Both the position numbers and the translations under genes were made by a program. A stretch of 64,000 nucleotides of DNA from NCBI GenBank assembly GCA_026182355.1, contig JAPFBL010000164.1, forward strand, positions 62,001 to 126,000, read 5' to 3'. This DNA comes from Hermatobates lingyangjiaoensis (lineage: Eukaryota > Arthropoda > Insecta > Hemiptera > Hermatobatidae). The notes below the pieces were generated by a model. That model was not told the origin of the DNA and did no database searches. It saw only the letters and a list, made by a program, of their open reading frames with translations. Shown here in pieces: positions 1 through 12,300 of this stretch. The stretch's first letter is position 1; each line of letters starts with the position of its first letter.

Positions 1-110
1 ATTATAGACTGTGCTTGTATGTTTTTATTCATTTTTGTTGCTTTATCAATACTGAACTTTATTTGTCTATTTCGGATCGTTTTTTTCATCGTAAAAGTAT
101 TTATTTGTTA
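1..110 (+). repeat. 3' tail of PLE-type inverted-repeat family (TCTCTAATTT family)
   Basis: The ACTGAACTTTATTTGTC and CGGATCGTTTTTTTC segments match the right-arm tails at 26771-26830 and 32015-32065. Those tails end the family whose hammerhead-like core is described at 31942. Only the tail is inside the window. Confidence 0.55.
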
Positions 111-649
111 AGGGATACAAAATACTTAAGAATATTTATTTTCGAATGTGAGATCAAGAATCTGTAGAAAGCTGCACCTCTTACATTGATTCTTCAAGGG
201 AATATTGCACCTCCCTAATGATTTTCTGGTTGCTAAATAACTAATTATTAACTTACAATCCTTAATTTTACCAACAGACTTAAATACGAACGAATGATAT
301 ATTATAAGGACTCAAACTGGGAAAAATGAATATAAACCTTGGTCTGTTAGAACACTTGCATCACTAGTGGCTGAATCACAAAATGTAAACAAACGCCATT
401 TTGCAGTATTTTTTTGAAAATTGTATGTTCTAAAAGACAACAAAGAGAAATATATTCCAAACAAGATTTGTAAAAAATAATTTTGTAATAGACCATGTGT
501 TTTAGATTGTCGTTAACATATTTTTTTTTTTAAATATTTGAATGTTATCTTTTCACCAACTTTTTATATTTGATATTTGATCTAAAAGTTATACACATAG
601 AGCTTTTCACGATGTAATTAAAGATATCAATACGGTTCGTTCATAGTCT
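111..649. other. Intronic DNA with a short dispersed repeat
   Basis: No coding signal was seen. The segment about 165-232 (GGGAATATTGCACC, CTCCCTAATGATTTT) recurs in diverged form at 8640-8700, so it is a dispersed repeat of unknown type. The rest is plain AT-rich sequence. Confidence 0.4.
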
Positions 650-654
650 ACGAC

Positions 655-1040
655 CAAGAGTCCCCAAACTTCTTTTTGGTCCGTACCCCTAAAGAATTTC
701 ACTCGAACCACACCATAACAGGGAAACATCAAAGTATATAACAAAGAAAATATACTTTACAAACAATAATTTCCTCGAAATATGTGCAAGATAATAATAT
801 CGACATTCATATTTTTAAAAGAATGCTAATAACTTTTAACTTTAATGACTTGTTTTTCCCCTGTTCATTGCCTTCAAGTTTTCGAAAACGTAAAACAATT
901 TAACTTTTAACAAAACGCAAGTCTCCTGGGGTATTCAAGCGATTCCTAGATTTTGTTTTCATTGAGAAGAGAGTACTGAATCCTGACTCGAATAAGTATG
1001 TAGATATAAATGGAATTAGTACAGCCAAAGCAGTCCTAAA
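655..1040 (-). pseudogene. hAT transposase C-terminal relic with element end
   Basis: The minus strand at 900-1030 encodes STYLFESGFSTLFSMKTKSR, then NRLNTPGDLRF. This matches the hATC dimerisation-domain pattern of domesticated-type hAT transposases (Y-L-C-E-S-G-F-S-x-L ... K-x-R-N-R-L ... D-L-R). Downstream in the same direction, 655-700 reads as a degenerate hAT terminal repeat (CCCCAAACTTCTTTTTGGTCC). The remaining transposase is lost. It lies in the intron after exon 18 and is a fossil. Confidence 0.6.
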
Positions 1041-1506
1041 ACCACAGATTATTCTACTTAACACATAGAAAGTATAAAAAGTATAATGACAACTAAAGAC
1101 GTGAAATATACTCATAAAACGAAACCATATGATTAGATCTTTTCCAACAAGTTCAATGAATATCTTAATCATAAAAAATACAAATGTGAAAAATATTTTA
1201 GTGATAATCACTGAACTTTCTCGCACTCCTGGAATATCGTTTCGCATGCTTTTACGTATATAAATACGTATATTTAAAAATACATATAAACAAAAATATA
1301 CATTTCTAAGTATCCTGATTCTTGCAGTTTTAAGGAATTCTTCATTAAGAAATTAGCAAACAACACAGCTGTTCCAGCTTTGTTGTATCAACAAAACTTA
1401 ATATATGCTCACGTTCTAAACTTGTGATCCATATATTTATAATATTTTTTATGACTTATATGTAATATAGGGTTATTTTTGTTTAATAGTGAATAATGAA
1501 ACATAC

Positions 1507-1608
1507 CCCTGTGAAAATAAGCAAGATGACTGAGAAGCCTAGACCGGCCATTGAAATGATCCAGTCTCTGATGTTGTTATGGAATTCATTGCCAGTATAA
1601 AGGTAAGC
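1507..1608 (-). CDS. ABCB1-like: ABCB exon 18 (loop and TM8, residues 738-771)
   Basis: The acceptor is GATGCAG and the donor GGG|GTATGT. It encodes [20 protein letters not shown], then [14 protein letters not shown], the fourth extracellular loop and TM8. This is the last exon visible; the next would be left of position 1. I searched 1-1506 by eye for the following exon (TM8 end, coupling helix of TMD2) and found none. Confidence 0.9.
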
Positions 1609-2115
1609 CTGCATCAAAAGAATTACATATTAATTTTGTAATTTAATTGTCTAGCAAAAATAATTTTCCAGTGCATTTTATAATAAACTAGTTATTAGTG
1701 CGTTTCAAAATACTAGTTTTAAGAATTCATATAGATAATGAAAAAAAAATTTAAGTTAATCATTATAAAAATTTTATATTTCTTCTGATTTTACTTTGTC
1801 AATGAATGTTTAAATTTTTTTTTTGTGATTCCTAATATTTAATTTAATTTTTATAATCAAAAGAATGCTTAAAAATCTGGATGGCTTTAGGAGTTATAAA
1901 AAGATATTACAATAAATACTTGAAATAAAAATCAACACTTAAACTACAGTAAAACATTCAGAAATTAGGCTAAGAACTTTCAAATAAAATAACTGGCCCA
2001 TTGTCAGAGTCACAAATGAATTTGATTTCAAGTATAACTCTGACGAGGATCAGTTATGTTGTTTGAAAGATCTCAGACACATTTCTGATTTTCTTACAAA
2101 GGTTTAGATGTTCAT

Positions 2116-2168
<53 letters not shown>

Positions 2169-2489
2169 AAAGAAGATTTGCTGTACCTATACAAATATAT
2201 ATATATATATATTATATTTATCACTAAATAATTACAATAAACACGTGATGGATACTAATAAAAGTAAAAGCCACAAAGAAAAATAAAAACACAGAAAATA
2301 TTCTCTGAGGCCTTTCAAATTGTCTGTGTTTTTCATTTGTCCCTGTGGCTTTTACTTTTATATATATATATATATATAATATATATATATATAATTAAAA
2401 GAAATGGTCCAGCGGACTTTTTTAATAATATAAATTCAAAACGAAGGAGATACACAGAAAGAAACAGACATAACTCACATCGAAATATC

Positions 2490-2550
<61 letters not shown>

Positions 2551-3353
2551 AAGCAATCAAATAAAACGATTCCACGAATTAAATAAACTAAAATAAACAT
2601 CGTGAGAATAGAACCCGGATACCCATCCAGAGGGGAGAACTCCAGCCACTAGGCTGTCCTAGTGGATTTCTTTAAATTAAGAACTGACAACCCACTTCAA
2701 TATTTTGATATTCTTCGTCATCAGGAGAAGAAGTGGTCGACAAGGTGGGTAGGTGCCGACTGATGGTTACACCGATCACGTTCTATCGGTGATATTGGTT
2801 CATGTTCTATTGGTGGGCAAATGCCCAGTCAACCACTTTTTCTGTAGATGACAACTGATGAAAATTAGCTGTTTGTTCATTCTGTATGATTTATTAAGTC
2901 ATTTTATTCGTAGTTATATAAATATATATATTCACTGATAAAACGAAATACGATCCAAACTGGACACAATACGAGTTCGAGATTAACAAAGAGCAACACA
3001 CATATATAATATGTAACACTTATAATTATAATAATATAATATATAATACTATAATTATAATATAACACACATATATATATATATATATATATGTTAAGTA
3101 AAGAAATTAGAAAATTCGAGCAAGATAGCTTAAAGGTCGTAAATGAAGAAGCTGCCGCGTATTTTAATGAAATGTGCTTACATGAAGATTGGGTCAATTT
3201 TCTAGGTCCAAAATCAAACTGCCATTGCAAAGGTTTCGATTTTAAAATAAAATCAAAACGTCAGCAATGAGACTTTCATTTCAAACCTAGAAAATTAACA
3301 AATCTCGATTACATAATATACTTATTTTACGATTGATATATAATTTAATTTGT

Positions 3354-3385
<32 letters not shown>

Positions 3386-6300
3386 ATAAAGCCGCAGTTG
3401 TCGAACTGAAAATGTATATTTTGTATTTTCCATCACTAACAGTTATTTTAGTGATATTCTGAAAATTTGATTTAGTAACTGTGCGTCTTTACTCGCTGTG
3501 TTACTCTTTCTCGTATTTGAACTTGCATATGTCCAGTTCGAATCGTCTTTCCCATTTTAAAGTATATATGAATATACTTTATATTGAAAAATTAATATTA
3601 TATATTGTGTAAATATAGTATATTGAAAAATTATCAAAATAACACATGGTATTAGTATTGAAGTAACTCACCACACAGAGCAGGGGATTAAGGCTCTGAG
3701 ATCTTTCGATTACATGTCGTCAGAGAGCGTTAATCTCCTACTCTGTGGTTACTTGAATGTATATACTAAGTGTTTTAATTATCATTGTAAACTATTAGCA
3801 GAAATTATGTTATTATCAGATTTTGACTATGAAAAGAATTAAAATAAAGCAAACAATCAATTATCATTTTAATAAATGATTGAAGAGCGTATTGCTCAAT
3901 CATTATTTATACGTATAATACATTAACTAATAATACGTATAATACAATAACTTAACTGTTAGTCTATAATTTTTTTAAATCGTTTTATTTTATTATTTTG
4001 ATTTATTTTTACCTCAAGTGCTTTCTTAGAGACAATTGCCAGAGTCGGTTCAGCGAATCCACAAACAAGGAAGAGACAAACACCGGGAAATATTCTATGC
4101 CAAGGTGCTCCTTTTACTTTAAACAGTTGAACAAATTTTATATTTTCTTTCTGAAAGTAAAAAAAAAAAAACAAGTGGTTAGTGATTTCACTGCAAGTTA
4201 AGATATAATTTTGAATATTAAAGGTAGCTGTTTGGTAGGAATTTTATGATAAATGCCTTTGCCTCGTCGACTCCCGACTATTCTAGTAATACATTTATAC
4301 TTGACTACGGTTGTGGAGTCGGAGTTGAATTCATTGAAAATTAACTGTAAAATTAGTTAAAAGTCTGAGTGGTTTACTTTTTTTGGTAGTTATTGTAATC
4401 GGAGTTGGTATAAGACTTAGTGTAGAGTAGTCGGAGTTGCAGTCAGAAAAATTCAAGTGACTCTCATTCTAATAATTTATTACCTTACAGATTTCCTAAT
4501 ACAGTAGTACCTCGATTTGCAAATTTAGTTCGTTCCGGGACCGGCTTCAAATATACAAAGGGTCATATGTCGAAAATAATTTTTCATAATTCGATTAATC
4601 TGTTCTATAGCTCCAAAGCTTGCGATAAATAATGATATGGGTATAAATAACAATTACATCAATATATTAACAGAAATTAGATAAATTATACAGATTTAAA
4701 ACAAATAAATTATGAAAAAATAAGAAATAAAGCAAAATATCGCTTTATCAATGAAACTGGTGGGTGAAGGGCGGAAGAGACGGAGGGCGTGGAGGTAGCA
4801 TACCGTAACTTACCTTATTTATTTTAAAAATATCTTTTTACAAAGAGAGATTTTTTATTTTTTTTTTTACTTTTCTTCTAATTTTCACCTTGACTTTCTT
4901 CACTTTCACTCACTTCAGGTTTTTTTTTACTTCACTTCCACTCGTTTCATTACAAGCACTATTCATCTTACGTCGTATATCGAGCAAATTTTCGTATACT
5001 CAAGACGAATTTTGGTTCGAAATTTACGTCGAATATAAAAATATTCCTATGTCGAGGTACCACTGTACTAATTTAATAGGGTAATATAAACATAAAGCGG
5101 CAAACACTATGCATAATGTGTAATGTGTCATTCATGAGGGACTAACAACTCTGAAACTGCAGTTATAGTAGATGCACTGTGCAGGTTTCTGGATTATATC
5201 AATACATTATTTTCATATTTTCAATAAATAATCCAACATTCGATATACTTCTAACATAATAAACCTGTAGAAGTTTTTGTGTGACCATTGTTTTAACTCT
5301 TAGAACTTAGAGCTTAGCAATGTATTATAAGTAATAAATATACAAAGAATAATGCACTCTGGAGATATTATTTCAATGATATGTCAAAAAACACAAATAA
5401 TTGGTAGTAATACAGTATACAAATTATTAATCAATTCAATAATCAGAGTCACAACTCTAAAATATTTTTAGTCAGGTGAATTTCACAGTACGCTGGCCAG
5501 AGTAGCTCAGTGACTTGCGTGCTCTCCTCTGTACTGGTTCATTCTTACTCTGGCCTCGATTACTTCAACAGGTGACAAAAATACCTGAGATCGTTGACAT
5601 TCAGAGCAGACGTTAAGCCATCGGTCCCGAGTCTGTACGAAGTATAGATCCCTACTCTCATTACAAAACTGTATACCAAACAATAAATGAGTCCCATTTT
5701 TCAATAAATGACAACACTCATTGACCCTTTGTAATACAATACAATGAATGACCATTCTTTATTTGGAGTCCTTTAAATTCTGCCTAACTAGTTTAGAGTA
5801 GGGATCTTTAACGAGTATCTGGTTCAGGCCCAACGGTTAACACCCTCTCCAAGAGACGACGTGCTCAGGATTATTAGTTCAGAGGTGAATATGCAATCCA
5901 CTGGGCTTCCCCGGGGCCTTTCTTTTTGATTCACTCTCAACTCTTATTCCACTCTCTTTTAATATGTTTAGTTTAGTTGAATGTCCTGTATGTTTTTTGA
6001 TACTCACTCTATCCTCTAAAATGCCGTCACTAGAGAGAGACCCAATAGACCCGATACTGTAAGCACTGTTGACCCTTTTTAACTGACTGCATTCCTCTCT
6101 GAAATCACACAATACTTTATTCAAACGTATTAATAAATAATAAACCACAGCCATTGTCAGAACCAATAAGTTGTCAGTTTATCACGACCAATGTCGTGAG
6201 GAATCTAAGGACAATCAATAGGAAATTGTAGGTACATCAGCACTTTAATTCCTTTAGCTCTAATTGACCCAGTGTGATTTATGCTCTAGACCAGTGTTTC

Positions 6301-9300
6301 CAACATTTTTCGACCAGCCTTCCTTTATTCACCATATTTATTGATATTGACTCTTTTGTACAATATATTTCTGATATCAGCTCTTTTGGATACCATACTT
6401 CTGATATCGCATATCTCTGCCTATTGCCTCATCTCATTTACATGCAATATTTCAAATACCACTCTTTTGGAACCATATTTCTTAAACCGCTACCTTTGCA
6501 TTTCGTATTTGATTACATCATCCCAGTTACAAGCCATATTTCTAATAACCCTCCATTGAACATCATAATTGTTTACATCCCCATATTTCTGATATCAGCT
6601 CTTTTGGAAACCATATTTTTGATTCCGCTACCTTTGCACATCGTATTTGATTACATCATCCCCTTTTTCATGTCATATTTCTATGGGTGTCTAAAGGGAT
6701 CATAATATTTACATCTTATAATACGACTATTACATATTATTGCTACTTTTAGACAACAAGACTATAAGACACTCATAAATATGAAAATAAAAGGCAAACT
6801 GGAATCACCAAGTACAAGGTAAATTTAAGTCAATTCGACAATACTAGATAAGTTTTAACTGAACCATCAATGAACCAATATTTGTTTGAATGTACTGACA
6901 CAGCAGGTTCTTCATGTGCTTCTTTATCGAAGGTTTGCGACATAACGAGGCTATAGTACAGTCCCTTCTTTTCCATAAGTTCATCATGACTACCCATTTC
7001 AATAAGTTCACCATCCTGTGGAAAGAAGTAATTTTAGCGGTTAATTATAAATATTTTTAACTATGAACATATTGTTAAAAATAATAAAATAGAAATGCGG
7101 GTTAATATTAGCCAGGCAAAGTCCTTTATCGCTTATCATTGCAATATGGTGTAAATAGAAAAGAAAAGTTGATACAACTGTTCAACAAGTGCTGCTAAAT
7201 AATGAACACTTATGATACTAACTGGACAAACGATAACAAATACCATTTCGAGTAGCAACCATTATATTATTACTACAAATACAATGTAATAACTACAATT
7301 TGAACTAAACCATTTCAAGGAGGCAATTATTTATGATATCATAAAAGTAAGTTGTACTGTATGATTTTCTGTGCAGTCAAGGTTATACCACCTTTATAAG
7401 AGGAGTAAGTGGTAAGAGACAAATTCGCATATGGTTAAATATAGAAATTTCGATACAGTCGAATTACGAAAACGATCCAAAAATGGAAATTAACATTTCA
7501 GGGTAAACTATGGGAAACACTAAATGGATACACACACTTAAAAGTTTCCAATTTTCTCTTTAACCGTCATCAAAAGGGAAGAGTTTTGGATATTATCACT
7601 AATAATGTCCTAACAGTTGGACTTTATTAGTACTAGGAAAGCAAATGTTGGAGACCAATAGTGTTGTCGCCAAATTTCTTATATATTACTATTCATTATA
7701 GAAAAGTAAAACCGGTCAGCAACATTGCTCATTCTTAAGGGATACTTTATCTGAACAAAGGTTAGGTTAGGTTGCAGTGGCCGTTTTAGAAGAAAAAGTC
7801 AGGTTTCTACGGATCTAGTAGAAATATGCCTATGGGATTTTCATTAAAATCTCTGTTATTCTGGATTTTTAGTAATCAATTTATTAATAGTGTGCTAACG
7901 TCAAAGAAATTGTCTTTCAAAGTTAATAGTTTAGAACACTGTTCTAGAATAGGGATAAACTTTTAAAGGTTCCTGGGGGGCCAGGTTAGTATAGAGGCAA
8001 CGTGCTTTCCTCTGGACTAGTATATCCGGGGATCAATTCCGACTCTGTCCTTCGATTTATTCATGCGGGATATGAATAAATCTGACCTCGTCATCCCTCC
8101 AAGAGTCGGTCCCGCGTATATAGTATTTAAGGTACCCATTAAACACCCCGACTCTTAAGGCACTAGAGTTAGGCAAAATATAGGACTCCCATGTAGAATC
8201 AACCAGGAATGTGGTTCGTTCATTACTGAAATCGGTGCTAAATAATAAATGAGTCACACTTTCCGCTGTAGACAGCACTAAAGGTGAAAGACTATAAATG
8301 TGGGTATTTGAAAACCAAACAAACCAGTTCTTCTGGTGGGACATGTTGAAAAATTTTTCTGTATTCATAAAATTATTATGCGTAATGAATATGATAATAT
8401 AATTCCATTTGGGTGTAATATGATCATAAAGTGTTATTTATTCGATTTCTAATCATTATTCCAATTAATAATTAATTTCTGACGAATTGTATAGTTGTGA
8501 TAGTATAAATGAAAGTCACAAGGTGCCTTGCACTAGATTTTTAGTTGATTTGAGCATTTCATTTTTTTGTGATGACTAAATATTAAACTGTTTTCCTATA
8601 CAATATTTGACACTTAACATATAGGGCTAAGGGACTATTAGAAAGCAACACCTTTGACACGGATTCCTAAAGGGAATATTGTGTCTCCCTAATGATTTTG
8701 ACATAGGGGGTTCTCGAATAGGTTGCTGCAATAGCCCCACAAGGGAACACACATAGGCCAAACATTGGCCCTTTGGGATACCTGATAATGAACATTGATT
8801 CTATATTGGGTTCCTAAAATTGCCTAACTCAAATGGATTTTGTGTAGGAATCTTTAAAGAGTATCTGAAATCGTACAGCTTAATGTCTTCATCGAGGGAG
8901 AACGTACTTTGACTTTGTTTGCCTTCATATGAATAAATCGAGGGCCAGAGTTCAGATCTACTAGTCCAGAGGCGAGTATGCAAGCCACTGGGCTCCTATG
9001 GCCTTAGTAAGAGATACTTGTGTGTCTGATTACATAACTAGTATTTTTCCTTTGTTTCTAATAATGATATAACCTGCATTGCACATATGGAGTGGGCATT
9101 GCGAACTGTTGACAGTCGATGGGCGATGACAATAGTTGTCCTGCCGTGCATGGCATTGTCCAGGGCTGCTTGCACGACTGCCTCACTCTCTGTGTCAAGG
9201 GCCGATGTTGCTTCGTCGAGGATGAGAATTCGAGGGTCTTTGATGAGAGCTCTGGCAATGGCAATGCGTTGCTTTTGACCACCAGACATTTGTGTGCCTC

Positions 9301-12300
9301 GGTCGCCGACTTCCGTGTCGTAGCCCTGTCAACAGATTAATAAAGTCTCCACTGCTATACGAAATGAAACAGTCTACAAGGAAAATATGTCAGATTACAG
9401 AAAAATAAATTTTATATATATACGAATATATAATGAAAATCAGGATGAATACCATGATACAAAGATCGCACAATCGAAATCCAGATACACAGAACTTTTA
9501 AGACATCTTCTAAGGAGCCTCTTTCCCATATATTTATAAGCTTTTCTAATAGAACTATAGAAAATTTAAATTGCTTTCATTATATGTAATATATTATTAG
9601 AGTTGGAATTAAATTGTCTCCCGGGTAGGTCAGCTAATGCATATATATATATATAAAACAAGATTTAACCAACAAGAAAAACCAACGTCCAAACCACAAT
9701 AAGAAGTGAGAAAGATCTTAGAAATTTGTCTCATTTCCTCTTGTGGTTCGGACGTTAATATACATGTAAACCTGTATTTGAGTGTGTGTGTGTGTATGTG
9801 TACTTGTGTGTCCGTATGACCAATATGTCAAGTTGCAGAGAAAGAACTAGCACAACATAGATATACATATTTTGACACTAGTCATAATAACGAGTTGAAG
9901 TGACTTTGGCAGGTCCATAATAGTGATTTCTCCGTATAATTTCTCTTGATAACGGCCTTTACATTGTATCTGATCTTTCAATATGTACTTTCTCTGTTGT
10001 TTGAGATGTATACATTTATATAACAATAGTAAAAGTTGGGAGCAGTCCTTCTTGGATACATACATTTAAAAGATATGTCCGCCTTGTTCTTGCCTAGTTG
10101 TTCGGGAGCTGTTGTTTGAATCTCCTAAAATATTTTTTCAGTTCAGGACTTTTCATTTCAAATAGTAGTTCACCGTAGTTCATTTTAAAAGGTTTATTTC
10201 TATTGTTCAATATGTTTCAGTGACTTCAATCACCATCTTCAAGAATTTACACTATCACTTATACAATGTGTGTGATAGTGTTAAGTATTTAACACTATCA
10301 CACTTATACAATACTAATATATTGAAATAAATACATTAGGTTGCTAGATACACGACATAACAGTACCAGAGGTTACATTGGGAGGCTTAGGGTGTTTAGG
10401 CTGTTGTTGCAGGTTTGTGTGGATTCCGTTTTACACTAAGAAAATTTTTTTTCCCTGGTTTCACTTCACTGGTTGTTGGTAGTTTGTTGGTTGCGTTCTG
10501 GATTTTCATTCATACCATTTCTTCTCTTTCGTTGCATGAAGTTTCCGAATAGAAGTAATTGGTCACTAAATTTGTCTTTCTGGTAATTAATTTTAAGGGA
10601 TTTCTGAAGGATATGAAGAGCTTCGAATATTCGTATTATGTCATTTGAACGGTCAATTATTTTAGCATTGTTAATTAGGGTTTCCTGTTCATTTGTGTAC
10701 TGTGACTTTTGTTTTAATGTTTTTTGGAGGCTCCTGAGTTGAGATGCATTGTGGGTCTTCGGAATAGGGTGGTTACTGTTGAATCTATTTAAATGGAATT
10801 TTGGAACTCACAGTTTCCTAATGTGCACTTAAACTAGTATATTAGGTTAGTCTGCTTCAGAGGGTCTTAATCACATTCTCGGTTTCTTATTATAAGTTGT
10901 ACAGTGGTTTTGATCTTGTAAGTGATAAGTTTTAGTTTGTCGTCTTGTTTTGTACATTTGACATTGTTGCGTTTTCTAGTGTCTTCTCATCGGTTTAATA
11001 ATTTTTTGAAACTGATTTTCGTAGAAAATTTTGTAAGTATTGCAGTCATTCAGTTGTTCACTTTCACTCTTTCTCTGGTCCTGTTCTGTTAGTGAACGTA
11101 TTTCAAGATTCTGTCAGAATCACTTCTTCTTTATATTTCCTTCAATCTAAACTCCTTGGTTTTTTGTTTTTTTTTTATTTTCTCCTTCGCGGTAGCACTG
11201 CTTTAGTCCTCAAACCAGAGAGTTCTTCAGTTGACTGTCATCTCTCCGTTAATTCCCTTCTTCTCCTGAGAACCTCCGCCATAAATATTGAAATATTAAG
11301 AAATCTGATTCCTAATTGTTACGTTTCTTTCTATGTATCAGAGTTTATTTTAAGTTCTAATCAGTCCTTCTGGATCGCATTTCTTTTAACACTTATATAT
11401 ATAATTCATTCTATCTTTTTTCGACCACAAAAAAATTACAGCAAACAGCAGAGGTTATTGAGGGTTGGTCTACACAAACAAACACTTCACTTACGCCAAC
11501 GTTTCGCTATATTTTTATAGCATCATTAGGGCTTTACAAATAACAAGATATACGTCCGACAGATAGATACAACGAAAACAGTAGTAAATATTACAAAACT
11601 TTATTGCAATATTATAAACGCTTAGCTTTTCTGGACAACCTGTTATAACCTGTCGTAAAACCTGTCTTATCAGTTTTGTAATATTTACTACTGTTTTCGT
11701 TGTATCTATCTGTCGGACGTATATCTTGTTATTTGTAAAGCCCTAATGATGCTATAAAAATATAGCGAAACGTTGGCGTAAGTGAAGTGTTACACCAACT
11801 CTCTAACCAACCCTCAATAACCTCTGCTGTTTGCTGTATATATATATATACATATTAGTATTATAGGTATAGAACTTTTAAAGGGTAGTATAATTATGAA
11901 TATAAGATTTTATTTTGAAATAATTTTTCAAAGAAAAAAAGAAATGCATAAACTTGTGAGAAAGGTGTTTGTCTAAAGAACTATAAAGTCAGTAAAGATT
12001 TTGACAAGCAACTACTAAGAAAATAGGGGACGGGTAGTACAATGACGAACTAACTAACGAAATCGCCTCTGGTCTGGTAGATAGGGGGTTCGATACCCAC
12101 TTTGACACTTGATTTATTTAGGAAGGAGGTGAAAAAGGTCTGAGAACGTCGTCTCTCAGAGAAGACGTTAAATATTTGGTTCCTTTTCTAAAGATCCCGA
12201 TTCTAAATATATAGAGTTAGACATATTTAGGATTCTCACTGTAGAATCTTAATTGTGTGGCATCATAATGTGCCAATTCTTTTCTTATATATGTTCTCTC

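Larger units (their letters stand above)
11439..11838. mobile_element. Inverted pair of PLE-type units, each with a hammerhead-like core
   Basis: The left arm (from CAGCAAACAGCAGAGG) and right arm (ending CTCTGCTGTTTGCTG) are long inverted copies around a spacer of roughly 70 bases near 11600-11670. The right side runs straight into TATATATA. Each arm contains a core listed separately. An open frame crossing the left arm is a by-product. Confidence 0.75.

Noticed and set aside
2337..2546. Open frames rich in I-Y-I-Y (here and at several other TA tracts)
   Set aside because: Translations of (TA)n microsatellites.
6274..6705. 143-codon plus-strand open frame
   Set aside because: It covers a diverged tandem repeat; the protein repeats follow the DNA repeats.
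9038..9340. Plus-strand and alternative-frame ORFs opposite NBD1 exon 14
   Set aside because: They are shadows of the high-coding-density exon; only the minus frame with MSGGQ and Walker B is real.
11092..11520. 142-codon plus-strand open frame
   Set aside because: Its end lies in the left arm of the inverted PLE-type pair and the rest has no recognised motif.
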